This document shows, piece by piece, positions 36,201-47,465 of a stretch of DNA of 64,000 nucleotides. Where the stretch lies: positions 16,455,129 through 16,519,128 of the forward strand of contig CM046838.1 of assembly GCA_025618425.1 (NCBI GenBank), read 5' to 3'. Numbering within the stretch: the stretch's first letter is position 1; the number at the start of each line of letters is the position of its first letter. The DNA is from Heliocidaris tuberculata (Eukaryota; Echinodermata; Echinoidea; Camarodonta; Echinometridae). The notes under the pieces were generated by a model, which saw only the letters and a program-made list of their open reading frames with translations, had not been told where the DNA came from and ran no database searches. A program made the translations under genes and the position numbers.

Positions 36201-39200
36201 CTTTTGATTCGTTCAACTCACTGTGAAACATAACCTTACACATTCGTATACACAGAGAGCAAAGCTCACTGCCGCTATTCGGAGACTGCTCATTGGTTCA
36301 TTGAACCCATGACATAATTTGCATTTAGTGCCCTTCCCCCTTCTTTGCAGTGAACGATAAGTCTATGAGCGATTAACGGGCGTAAAGTTTACAAACTCAT
36401 GCATATTCAACAGTCGCTCCACACTCGCACGTGGCATCTCACAACTCGTACACTATTAAACAGGTATTTTTAACATCGACGATCACGATCTGACACTGTC
36501 ACAATATCCTGAAACTTAAGCAAAGACGTTACCAATTACTGAAATCAGATTAAGAGTACATGAACGATATATCCAAAATAATATCCTTCATTGTTCATGC
36601 GAAAGTGAAAAGCAAGGCTGTGAGAAGCAAAGGATGTCTACAGTGCGCGCGATTAACATTTTCATTCATAAAATTGGGCTTGTGACGTCATTTCATGAGC
36701 GGTCCGTTAATAACAAGTCATGACAAGTCATATGCCAGCCAGCCAATGAAGGTATGCGCCTTTTTTTTTTCTTTTTTCTTTTTTCCTTTTTCCTTTCATA
36801 TACCGCGGCGGCATTGGGCGGAAAGGCGCTTTGTATAAACAGATCGAATTTCAAAAGGGAACCGCATGTGTGTGTTAAAGGATGAAGTTGCAGTCGGACA
36901 GAGAAGAAAATGTTGGATTGATGATTTTTTTTGATGAATGATGATATTTGATGTCTGATGAAGATAATTGTTTTAATGATGTTATTATCTTGATAATGAT
37001 GATATGATGATGATGTCTTTGATGATTATGATGATCGATGATGATATCAATGGTGCTACTGGCGAAGAGAGAGGACCCGGCATGTATTGATGATTTTATG
37101 TGTACTAGTAGTGGTACGTGTGTGTGAATTTCAATAATTGGCGGGTTGATCACACGTTGAGAATGAAACTGTCGGTGAGACGATGACCGCGTGCGTGAGG
37201 ACTCGCAATGTGTATAATTAGAGTATGAGGAGTGTAGATACTACAGAAAGCTCGCCATTTTCGCCAGGCAAATCAATACTCCGTGTGAACAGTGAAGTTT
37301 GTGTACAAAGTGAGTAAGTGACTCGATCTCTACGATCACGATGTCAAAATTCCCGAGAGCTGCCCGTACAAAATTATTAAGAATCATCATGATCATCGTC
37401 TCAAACGAGTTTTTCTTCATAAGATTTCTTTGTATTCCCCTTCCTTTTTTATAAGTACATGTACATTCATGTATTTTGGATAAACATGTGCGAGGGACTG
37501 TTGACCGCGCGTGACTACCTAAGGCGCTGGCGCGCAGGCATGATTAGACGGTAGACAATTTCTACAGATTATATTTAGGCGGCTTATGCCTATCCTGTCT
37601 TGCGCCCACGCGATTTCCTCCGCCTGTTTTGTTGTTGTTGTTGTTTTTGTTGTTGTTTTTTTTTTTTTTTCCTCGAATAGTTTATTTCAGTTGCCAAACA
37701 CAAAGGAGTTTTCCCACAGTGTTTGTAGCTTCTTAGGGGTAAATATTGGCTTGTAATTCGTGTTATATCATTTTCGGGTAACCGGGAACCCGCCCGAAAA
37801 ATAGTCGGGTTCCCGAATTGAAAAAATACCCGAAACTCCCACCCCTACTTTCAACTTTTGTGCATGTGGATGATTGGAATAAGTTCCAGTACTGATACAT
37901 TCATGCAGCATTCCCACATCTTCTGATACCCTGCTCGCATGTACAATGACATTATCATATTTTGTAGTGACTCATTGAGTACCAACTGTTTCACCACATA
38001 TTCTTAATACAGGATGTGATTAGATGTGGTTTCAAATTGATGGCAAATTTTAAAGACACTGAAGGTCTGACTAAAGATATCGTTTTTGGCTGATGCTATA
38101 AAGGCAAATTAAATGTGCCCAGATTTCGTGCATCTTTATTTATCGAAATGACTTTCCTTTGCGTATTTGTTCATGTACATGCATATTTATTGGTTTTTAT
38201 CTCTTCTCTATGTGGCTATGACTCACAGCTGATAATAACAGTCTTGTTGACCAGCTGGTTCATCACAAACGTCCAGTTCTGACCGTCAAGGCCGATGACC
38301 ATTACATCATCTCAGGCAGTGAGGATAAGACCATTGCCATCTTTGACCGCAGAGCCAATCGTGTCTACAAGAAACTGAATGTGAGTACATATTGATAGTG
38401 GGATAGGCAATGATGATTTCATATGTTGTGACATTTGCTCCAGCTGCATTTGCTCACGGCTTTGTATTGTCAAAGACATATCATCCACTGAGAACCAGAA
38501 GGACATTAACTGATATACTTTAACACAGAGTTAACGCCCTTCTTGCTCTCAACAGTTAATACTGGTATGTAGGGTTACGGTTGTGCAGTTACAGGTTAGG
38601 TATAGTGTTGTGTCCAGAGTTTCAGTTAGGAATTCTACCAGGGCTGTAGAGAAATTGTCACCAGAGCATGTGTCATACAAGCTGATTTCCATGGACCATG
38701 TAATACACCCTTTTTTATTAGAGGAAGATAATTGTAGGCTAATAGAATACTAAAATTATTACTAGTATTTTGTTTGTGTGTCTGTGTTATTTTAAGATTC
38801 TTATAATATTTAATGGCCTTGAGTTGCATACAGTGGTATTTTGCACCAGCCGAGAGCATACTTGTATTCACGAGTCATCACAATTAAACCGTTTAATTTC
38901 ACTGTATTTTGCTTTGTTTCATACAGCTGGATAGCTTTTGTATGTGCATGTCATACCAGCATGGTCAAATCTGGACTGGTCAACGGGATGGCAACGTCCA
39001 TGTCATTGACCCCACCCATGGCAACTTCGACATCGTCCAGACGTACGACGTTGGTCACAAAGGTAAGATCACGGACATCATGTACACCATGGGGGCGCTT
39101 TACACATGTTCAACGGATTCCACTATCAGAATCAGTGACCCAAACCATAACCCAGAGACAATGTGTAAGCTGACATCTCACACCCGTGACCTGACTGCCT

Positions 39201-39304
39201 TGGATTTACAGTGTGGGGTGCTGGCCAGTGCTAGCAGTGATCTTACAACGGGTATATGGAGACCCAAGCAAGACAATGTCGTTGAAGAATTTGAGTCGTA
39301 TTGA
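30511..39304 (+). CDS. FBXW9: FBXW9, F-box/WD-repeat protein 9 (first coding exon not found)
   Basis: Substrate-receptor subunit of an SCF-type (Skp1-Cul1-F-box) ubiquitin ligase. Exons are 30511-31141, 31721-31866, 33880-34008, 34848-34960, 35461-35552, 38229-38380 and 38927-39304 (TGA). All are GT..AG and in phase, giving 546 codons plus the missing start. Order: an acidic, Ser/Thr-rich N-terminal region (about 150 residues), the F-box (LLSLPKELLLKVFDFLDAKF), the ACIEREETHQRWARQ linker, then WD40 blades. Blade motifs include GSRDRTFQMWDLR, ASWDCWLKLWDI, GAYDKSIYLFDPR, GSEDKTIAIFDRRAN, LDSFCMCMSYQ and TCSTDSTIRI. The family match to vertebrate FBXW9 holds to the C-terminus. No in-frame Met precedes the F-box in exon 30511, so the start lies in an upstream exon; the frame extending left to 30349 crosses the acceptor TTTATCACAG and is intronic. 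Introns 2 and 5 carry hAT-like insertions. Confidence 0.95.
31879..33041. mobile_element. Older MITE in FBXW9 intron, interrupted by a hAT-like element
   Basis: Its left end (cgacaaatactctggcgaca) and right end (ttgttgccagagcaaatgtcg) are inverted partners. They resemble the termini of the MITE at 53550-53747 / 63614-63811 (gacatttgctcctgcgacaa). Internal ccctaaccctg words also match that family. The body is split by the hAT-like insertion at 32064-33008. Confidence 0.65.
32064..33008. mobile_element. Foldback hAT-like element with 8-bp TSD (gctcagac)
   Basis: A 945-bp element, TAGGCCTGAGTC ... GACTCAGGCCTA, with perfect flanking repeats gctcagac at 32056-32063 and 33009-33016. Nearly the whole element is a hairpin: arms about 32280-32555 and 32720-33008, e.g. 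gggactatggaaataagat and atcttatttccatagtccc. The left end is partly duplicated (32064-32160 and 32270-32345), with the words gaccggtgcccgccggtg and gaccggcgtccgccggtg. No coding capacity. Confidence 0.9.
33190..33275. repeat. TG/T-run low-complexity tract
   Basis: A tgtgtgtgt run, then mixed T runs with single G, then a G run ending at about 33263. The frame spanning it is not a gene. Confidence 0.85.
35196..35332. repeat. Poly-T and poly-C tracts in FBXW9 intron
   Basis: Long T runs interrupted by single C at 35206-35247, then a 16-base C run at about 35313-35328. The minus-strand frame here reads only Lys/Arg and is spurious. Confidence 0.85.
35989..37847. mobile_element. 1.86-kb hAT-like element with perfect 8-bp TSD in FBXW9 intron
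   Basis: Starts TAGGGCTGGGACTAAAAACC, and its other end reads, on the opposite strand, TAGGGGTGGGAGTTTCGGGT. Flanking direct repeats are ctttcaac at 35981-35988 and 37848-37855. TAGGG-type ends plus an 8-bp duplication identify a hAT transposon. Each end holds multiple cccgagtcccg / gggttcccgaa words (subterminal repeats, typical transposase-binding architecture). The interior has (GAT)n-like sequence at 36920-37040 and a (GTT)n/T tract at 37627-37670. There is no transposase frame, so it is nonautonomous. Confidence 0.92.
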
Positions 39305-39580
39305 TTGCTCGCAAACACAGCCATTAATTTATTACGCCGTCAAATTTAAATTGAAGTATTACTTAAACTTCCTTCCAGTTTTTTGTCTCGCCTGCATAAG
39401 CAAAAAAGTGAGACATAGGCGCCGCTATTCTGACGGGCGGGGAGCTCAAGGGCAGCACCCCTTAAGTGCCCCAACCTTTGATTTTTCACCAAGTGAAAAT
39501 TTGCCCCAATAATTGCACAGTGCAGGTGAGACTGCCCTGGGTATTTCATTTGTTTTATTTTTCTTGAATAAATGTTATAT
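39305..39580 (+). other. FBXW9 3' UTR with poly(A) signal and a short inverted-repeat element
   Basis: After the TGA at 39302-39304, an AATAAA at 39567-39572 is the first good polyadenylation signal. In between, 39388-39534 is bounded by GTCTCGCCTGC and GCAGGTGAGAC, a small inverted-repeat element within the UTR. Further AATAAA-like sites follow at about 39720 and 40480, so the true 3' end is uncertain. Confidence 0.5.
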
Positions 39581-39950
39581 GAATGACTATAAATTCAATT
39601 ATATGGAGAGAGAGAGAGAGTGTAAAAGAAGGTATTGGTAACACAGTAACAAAGTAAGGTGCTTGTATGGACTATCATTTTATACATGTATTTTATGGCC
39701 ATGTCTCAAATATGTAATATAATAAATGTGACAGTATGTTTTGCATGTTTAGCATATTTTTCAGACATGACTTGATGTGTGAAAGTGCACATAGGAATTA
39801 TCCTTCAGGTAATTTTTTTTTTTAATGAAGTAGTATATTTTTTGCTCTTCAAGTAAACATTATTATTGACTTTTATTACAACATATTTATTATTTGAATT
39901 TGTTAATTTTACATTTCCTACAAGTTGTTGTGTCATTCAATTTCACACAC

Positions 39951-40105
39951 CTGGGCCCTGTTTCATAAAACCTGTTATCAATACCAAGTTGCAATAACTG
40001 TTATAAGCTACTGAAATCCTTGCATCTAATTGGCTGAGAGCGAATTTGTCATAGAAATGTGGCAGTTGTTTTTACTGATAACTAGTTTTATGAAACGGGG
40101 CCCAG
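39951..40105. mobile_element. 155-bp MITE (CTGGGCCCTGTTTCAT family)
   Basis: Terminal inverted repeats CTGGGCCCTGTTTCATAAA / TTTATGAAACGGGGCCCAG. The interior holds gttatcaata and actgataac, a second inner inverted pair. Short noncoding element; similar units are widespread in marine invertebrates, from general knowledge. Confidence 0.85.
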
Positions 40106-43100
40106 CAAATGTGGAGATGACCCATGATAGGTATGTGGTATTGTGAAATATTCAGTCAGGTCATATGTCGAAAGTGGCAGCCATTTTGTAATGCTTTATG
40201 AAATGAAAGTTATTGTATGTAAATTCAAATTCTGAAATTTAAGGAATTGCTGCTTGGCGATAAATGTAGCAGGATGTCATTTCCTGTACACAACAAGTGA
40301 AATACCTAAAAGTATGAAAGAGTGTCTCGTGTATGGTTGCTGCATATGTATACATACATTCTTCATATACATGTAAATGATCTACCTGTACACTACTAAT
40401 GTGCTTATTCCCTGTGCAGCCTTGTGACTACTTCCATTGCAGTCACGGCAGATGATTCTTTTATTTATGATGTAAATAAAAATAAATTAGAGCAGATAAT
40501 ATATATAATAATATGTCCAATGCAACTGTTATATATTTTACTTGGTGAGAGTTCTAAATCGTAATCTTAGAGTCTATGTTTTTACATGTATCATACATCA
40601 TAGCTTGATTTCCGTAACTTCAGGAATTTGTTCCAATTTCACCCCCACAAAATTGGTAATTTTTGCTCTCAATGCAGGTTTGCATTTTGGAATGCACTGT
40701 TAAACAGAGAAGGCTCATACATGTACATGTGTACCAGGCTTATGCTTGTACATGTGTACCAGGCTTATGATTCCTCAAAACCTTTCTGCATTCCCAATTC
40801 ACAATAGGGGATTTTTTTTTATAAGGTTTATGCCTGTTTTCTCCATTCCCTTAGGGTTTGTGTTTCGAAACATGTTAATATAGGGAATGTTTAATGTGTA
40901 CAATATGTTTGTGGCATGAACTTAAATTTATTTTATACTCATGGTGTTTACAAACACCTCAAAGTTGCATGAAAAAGATTTATTAAAACCTCAACAAGAA
41001 CATGCTGCTTTCTATGCTCCATTAGCAGATTGCAGTTTATATATTTATCAAAAGGACAAAAAAATTAGGTGGTGTTTCTTTGTTTTTTTTAAAGAATAGT
41101 CAAATATTGTCTGCTGAGAACCAGATGGATGTGATAATTTGCATTGAGTAGACCTTGAGTTCTCATCATTTGCCATGTTACATAGAAACACAAGGCATGG
41201 GCTGGAAAAGTAGATTTAAAATGTATAGATGCTTGTAAATACTAACCTCAACATTCCAGCTGTGTTGCAGAAGAAGATTTGCATAATTTTGTAAACTTCC
41301 AGCAAAGTATGCAATTGGTCAAGCAGGCCTTGACCCGTCACACACTTGGTGTACATGACAACATCAGTGTCATTTGCACAAAGTGTAACCAAAGAATGTG
41401 TCCACCATTTGCAGAGAATCCTGCCATTATAGACTCTTGGGGTACTAATACATGTACATCATTGGCAAATCATCAAGTTGCTGGTTCAGTATAAGCAAGA
41501 TTGTTGTATGGGTAGCCATTTATTTTAACATGCCTAAAACAGATCAGTGATAGCAGCCAGTTTGATGAAGATGATCAATTTAAGGCTTGTTCAGTTATGA
41601 CATGGGATTATTTTCTTACCAGTAAATTCAGGGATCCACACTAACTTTATTTGTAGGGTGTCCGGAATGAAATTTTTAATATGCATGCATGAGCCCCATG
41701 TTAACATTTTTAAATTTTATATCCAGACTTAGATTGTGGGTGCCCATATGTCCCAAACACTCGTTAGTGTCGAGTCCCAACTATAAACGAATGGCAAGTT
41801 GGAGTGAAAATTAGTAGCTGCAGGCAACGAAGGTCATACATGTACTCCCTTATCTGTGTGTTACAAAGTACAAAAATGTGAAGTGCAGTACACTTTTTTT
41901 TTAAAACTGTTTTAAACCATAGCGGCTTAGTGCAAGATAATATGAACAAGCCTTAAATGTCATAATTCAAACCCAGCAGCCTTGAATATGTGACGTCTTG
42001 CTGTGCTACTGGATGTTGCACTGTATGTGTGAAGATTTGTAATTTTGTGAGCTGCTTTACATGTACTGCTGAATTCAAGTATTTGAGTGTTCATTGCAAG
42101 TATTATGTTGTCTTTCATTAATTATATTACATTTATGTACTGCAATTGTATTGGAGTATGTAATAGCCTTTATACTGTGTAGAAATTCTTGCCTTAATTG
42201 TTTATGTGATTCATGTACTGCACATGAAATGAAAGTATGTGAATGATGCATCGATGTAAAGATAGATAAAATTTAAGAATGTGGTAATTTTGCCAGCACC
42301 ATGCAGATTACAGGGAATTTTTTTTTCTCAACTGCTCATAATGAGCACAAGTATTGTGTTGTTTATTGCTAACGGCAAAATAATTCTGATTAATTACTAT
42401 GCGCTGACTGAATCTCTCTCCATAAACATGTCAACATTCATGAATTGACCAAAGGAAATTAAATGAACATTGAGACCTCAAATTTATGGCCGATACTTTG
42501 AGATTTACGCTGTCAGATTGTAAATATATCATTTCAAAGTATGAAAAATGCAAAAATGTAGTTTATGTGTAGAGCGTCACAATTATGTACAATGTGTATG
42601 ATAAAACTACATTATTGTGTTGTATTGTTATGAATATGTGTACATATGTACATGTATATAAGCGTGCATGCAGTGTATTTTGTTTGTATTCATCACAGAT
42701 ATAAAACTGTGTACATTGTGTGAAGCTTCATATATGTGTATTGCATTTGAAGTTTAAAAAAAAGACTAGTGTGTGACATTGAATGTTGTGTTGCATTAAG
42801 TGTATGTAATTTACTGTGCATTCTTAATCCATGTTGATAACAGGAAAACCCATTATAATTTTTAGGGATTAAAGGATAAACCAAAATACCAATTTTCTTT
42901 AAATGAATTCTTTTGCATTTGTTTAAATTGAGGGGAATGACGAATCAATTCACTAGGTATAAAACTAGCTTTGATATACCAAGATTTGCACCTGAAGGGA
43001 TGATGCTATCCTCTTCAGGAAAATATGTAGACTTGTTTTTATCTTTGACACATTTGAAATCCATTAAATGATAAACAAATTATATGAATGGAAATGTCTA

Positions 43101-43640
43101 CTTGAATGGAGTATTTCAGTTTCTGCAGGGAGTTTTATGTATGCCCAGATTATATTAAAATTACATATTATAAAAGACAAAACTTAAGAGATTGTTTGAT
43201 ACATGTACGTCTATTATTTATTACATGTTTATGAGGCAGCAAATGTACAAGAAATACAATAATTATAAATCTAAACATGAAATTGCATCGTCATGTTCAT
43301 ATCAATAACAGATCTTTATTTTGTTCATATATTCTCGACATAGAATTTGATTACATGATAGCTGACATTACATTTCATTTAACTATTAAACATACATGTA
43401 CTCACATTTGGTGACTTTTTTAATCAAAATATATATACATGTATATAAGTACAAGAATGGATGGATGAATTCACTTCACATGAAATTTCTGACATCACAT
43501 ACAACAGCAACTTACAGCCAGTGCGCATCTAATGACTTGATTACGACTGGATTTTGAAAGAAAACTGAAAAGGAATAAGATGTAGAATTTTGAAAATGTA
43601 GACTCTTCCAGATTGAGGTCCAAATTGTCACACGAGTAAT
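40106..43640. other. Intergenic stretch between FBXW9 and the PGAP6-like gene (left part)
   Basis: AT-rich and gene-free as far as I can see. It contains a two-copy tandem of about 24 bp at 40722-40770 (gtacatgtgtaccaggctta) and many acatgtacat words. Short frames (e.g. 41279-41494) show no domain. Confidence 0.45.
42900..43600. other. Intergenic stretch, no gene seen
   Basis: AT-rich sequence between FBXW9 and the PGAP6-like gene. No open frame of note and no repeat ends recognised, apart from acatgtac words. Confidence 0.35.
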
Positions 43641-43647
43641 ATACATG

Positions 43648-43811
43648 TAGTGAAACCTTGTGATAAAGAAATATAGTGACAAAATCTTGTTATAGCAACA
43701 TAATTTTGCCAGTCCAGTTTCATTGTAATTCTACTGGTTTTAGCCCTGATATTTTAGGTTTCTATAAAACAAGGTAATTCCCTGAGTTGGTTTTTATGAG
43801 GTTTCACTGTA
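43648..43811. mobile_element. Possible Tc1/mariner- or pogo-like MITE
   Basis: The ends TAGTGAAACCTTGTGATAA and, inverted, TACAGTGAAACCTCATAAAA form a terminal repeat of about 14 bp with TA at the edges, enclosing 164 bp. A related fragment (tacagtgaaacctgtctataa) occurs at 27731-27751. Confidence 0.55.
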
Positions 43812-44599
43812 ATATTGAAATTGCAGGGTGTGGTGAGCTTTCCAGATGGAGAAAAGGCCCGATTGGCCAAATTGTACACATGACTTCCCAGCACCTGGAA
43901 ACTGATCATGCCTAGTTTTTTTATTACTAGAAGACATGAAATACTGTGCAATTTTGATATTAATATTCTCATGACCATTCTAATCCTCAGTCAGATACAA
44001 TTTACATTTTTGGAATCCATATCTAATCCTGTTGCAATTTCTTTCAACATCTCGCTGTGGGTGGAATGTAATCATAGCTTCACTTGCGATTTAAGTGACA
44101 TCCACTGCTGTCAAGAATTTCACTATCATTTCTAGGTCCAATCAAAAACAAAGTCACAATTGGGCCAAGTTTCAAGATATTTCAAATCATCCAAGACTAA
44201 CCTTTAAGAAATTAGTAAGTACCGTTTTTTGAAAATGTGCATACCAGTATCTTTGGGACAGCTATTTTCATCTCTATCCAGCAGCTGGTTTTCAGATTTA
44301 TGTTTTGTGATTTCATCACACATAATCATGGGGAAAGTTTCTACAATGACACATACATGTAATACAATACTTCAGAAGTATTGAATTTTAACAATAAAAA
44401 CATTGAAATAAAACAATGTCATATAAAAACTTGGGTGCATTGCTACTTTGACTTTGGTTTAGCAATCTGAATAATGCCTGATACTCTTTTGATCTACACC
44501 ATCTCTTTGTCTAGAATACTAAATTCATCTAATCCCAATGGTATACTCATTGATTACTGATATACACAAATAAAAAATATGAAAGAATGCTGACAAAAA

Positions 44600-44850
44600 A
44601 TAGAGGGAGTGGGACAGAAAGATAGGGAAAGAGAGGGAAGGGAGAGATAGAGATAGAGAGAGAGAGGGGAGGGAGAGAGAGGGGAGGGAGAGAGAGGGGA
44701 GGGAGGGAGAGAGAGGGGAGGGAGGGAGAGAGAGGGGAGGGAGGGAGAGAGAGGGGAGGGAGGGAGAGAGAGGGGAGGGAGGGAGAGAGAGGGGAGGGAG
44801 GGAGGGAGAGAGAGGGGAGGGAGGGAGGGAGGGAGGGATAAGGGAGAGGG
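44600..44850. repeat. (GGGA/GAGA)n purine microsatellite
   Basis: About 230 bp of gagagaggggagggaggga units on the plus strand, a polypurine mirror-type tract. All three minus-strand frames stay open through it and read only Ser, Pro and Leu; they are artefacts. Confidence 0.95.
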
Positions 44851-46240
44851 AAAAAAATTGAGAACGAGATATGTGAAGGTGGCCGGGGAAGGAAAATAAT
44901 AAGAAAGGAGCATAGAAAAAGCACTCCAGAGAACAAAAAATAAATTTAAATGTTAACATACATGTAGTAACCTGATTAGTGTAATTTCTGTCCAGTATAA
45001 TTGATTCGCTTTCTAAGAATAAAAAGGATTTATCATACAAAACATGAAATCAAACATCAATTTGGTTTTGCACTCAACTCATTTGGAATGAAATTATTGA
45101 TATGAACCACAAACATATTTTCAAAGTATGGTACACTCTCTAAAGATTTATTTCCCCCAAAATTTTTTAATTTAGTAACTGTGATATATTATATCAAAGT
45201 GTGATGATGAATGAGAATATACAATTCATAGTTTATTGCACCACTAGTAGAAAGTCCTACTAAACTACATACTCCTGAAAATGAATATGAAAATTAAATA
45301 CACAAATGGCTATTTCATATAAATCTACATTCACTGTGAAATGATACATACATGAACGAAGATAACAGCAATGCATTTACTGCAGATAAGAATTGCTAGC
45401 ATCATGGAAAAAAAGTAACATAAATGTAATAAGATTGGACAAAATATAAGAAAGATTGTTCTCATCAGACACTCGGGTAAAATTTAATGTAAAATACCTG
45501 CATGATATCCAAGGAAGAAAAATTCATATTGTAATTTTCCATGACATACATGTACCGGTACTTATATCTACATGTACCAAATACTAATACTCTATAGACA
45601 AAAGGTAAATCAGACATTTCATTGGTATATTGTATCCATTACAGTTTAGCAAAAATAAAGCTCCTGTTGGGTTATATTTGAAGAAAAAAAATGATGCACA
45701 CATCATTTTACAAATCTACTCAACTGCAATTATTTAATATTCTGCATAGAGTATAAAAACATATTAAGTTGGGCAAAAGCATGAACAATTATTATATCTT
45801 GATGCAAATTTTAACACTATCATTCTTAAGTCTCCAATAACTCTTCCCAACAATAATTCAACACTATGCTAAGCTGCAAAACAGGTTAATCAGTGAAACA
45901 TGCAATTTACATGCATGATTAAGGCATACAAAAAATGAAATATGTACTTTAATCATGTCCTATATGTACATGTACATTTATATATAAATGGAATCCAGCA
46001 GTTATGTAGTAAACATACGGTTAGGCGTAAACCATAAGTTGAAGTAAATGTATCCACAATAAACAAAGCACACCAATTTTATGCAGTGTTAGGGATCACT
46101 TGGCTGCCCAATAAGCAAAAAAAAATTTTTTTTTTTTTAATTCTTTAATGTCAAATTTTTCATTTGTTGCACTGGAAAAATAGAAGTAGTGCTCAAAGCT
46201 TTATTGCGTCAAAGATATATGGTAAGGAAATGGGCTGCAA
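44851..46240. other. Intergenic stretch, no gene seen
   Basis: AT-rich, with several acatgtacatg words and an A/T run at 46118-46140. No exon or transposon ends recognised. Confidence 0.4.
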
Positions 46241-46290
46241 GTGAGGATTAGGATTAGGATTAAGATTAAGATTAGGATTAAGATTAGTGT
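46241..46290. repeat. Short (GATTAG/GATTAA)n array
   Basis: About seven hexamer units gattag/gattaa in tandem, resembling but not identical to the animal telomere unit TTAGGG. Confidence 0.75.
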
Positions 46291-46348
46291 TTATAGGGTT
46301 AGGTAAAAATTTCAAAAAATTGGTTAGTTTTAGAAATTGACCAAAGAG

Positions 46349-46751
46349 TAGTACTCTAGCTCGGTACCAGAACCGGTCTCAAACTTGCCAGACTGAAGGT
46401 TTGGAGCCAAACTAGACACGAACCAGACCCAAACTCAAATTGGGTCAACTCGGTAACAGAGGTCCGTAGAAAAGACTCAATTTTTGTCATCGTTTATCAC
46501 TCAGAAAGTGTATTTTTCTAAAATATTGATGTATACACCTGAACTGTTTTGGACATCTTTGCCTAGAGTGTATTGTATTGTGTGGTGCAGAGCCCTTTAA
46601 GGAAAAGGACAGACATTTATTGGTGCCCAAATTTGATGATAGATTTAACTGTGTTCCTTAAGTTACCAGACCGGACCAGAACCCGGTAAGAATATTTAGA
46701 AGTCAACGAGCCAGACCACACCAGGACTTTGGGTTGTGAGCTACAGCACTA
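46349..46751. mobile_element. 403-bp hAT-like MITE with 8-bp TSD (ccaaagag)
   Basis: Inverted ends TAGTACTCTAGCTC / GAGCTACAGCACTA and perfect flanking repeats ccaaagag at 46341-46348 and 46752-46759. The subterminal regions contain repeated ccagacc / ggtctg words. No coding content. Confidence 0.85.
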
Positions 46752-47376
46752 CCAAAGAGCATTTGCTGCATCCACTTATTGGTTTATTAGATATTTACTT
46801 TATTAGAATACCACAATATATTGCATTGTCCACAAAATCATGCACTACCAGAAATATGCATGCACTATATGCATTAAGTGCGTACTTGTAAATAGTGGAA
46901 TAAGTATCTGAGGTACATGTGAGGTACATACAGCAAGTCTGTTACTAATACCCTGCAAGGCACGATTCCACCTGCAACAACGATGTCCAGTAGTGGAATG
47001 TGAATTTAGTACAAAACAAAAGCAGAAGCAGAAGACTAAAGCAATAATATACCATGCAAAGTACACAAACATGCAATTTGGCTATTAAGCAGAATATAGT
47101 AAATGAAAAACAGTGATATCATAAGCACAAAACAACAAACACAAAACAAAAACAAAAAAATATAACCAGATTTCTGCAAAAGGGTATGGTGAAGAGCTCC
47201 TGCATATAGCAATTACCAATATCAATTATGCTGTTAATAATTAGGCAAAACATGCCAAAAGCAGATTTGAATTAAAGCTATATATAGGCCTAGATTATAC
47301 AGTTGATTCAAAGATTCTTTATACCATGCCTTATGAGCACACCAAACTGTATGATCCATGCGTTTGCATACATCAT

Positions 47377-47465
47377 TCAGTACATGTCAGCATCATCTTC
47401 TGGATTGGTGTTATTGTCTAAGATCATTATCAGTCTCTCAGAGTCGGGGTCTCTGGATTTAGAGG
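47377..47465 (-). CDS. Distal terminal exon of the PGAP6-like gene
   Basis: The acceptor ttatgatttag|CCTCTAAATCC is preceded by a T-rich tract. The frame runs 28 codons to TGA, reading SKSRDPDSERLIMIL then an acidic DDADMY end. It fits the internal donor CCAT|gtaaga at 49308 in phase (T+CC = Ser), giving a cytosolic tail after LLLAPPKEKP. The tail is rich in charged residues, as expected after the last membrane segment. I infer the join from splice phase and composition; no homologue was available to check it. Confidence 0.7.

Noticed and set aside
44525..45040. Three overlapping minus-strand frames of 119-171 codons
   Set aside because: They translate the purine microsatellite and read only Ser, Pro and Leu. 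All frames are open because the repeat has no stop codons.
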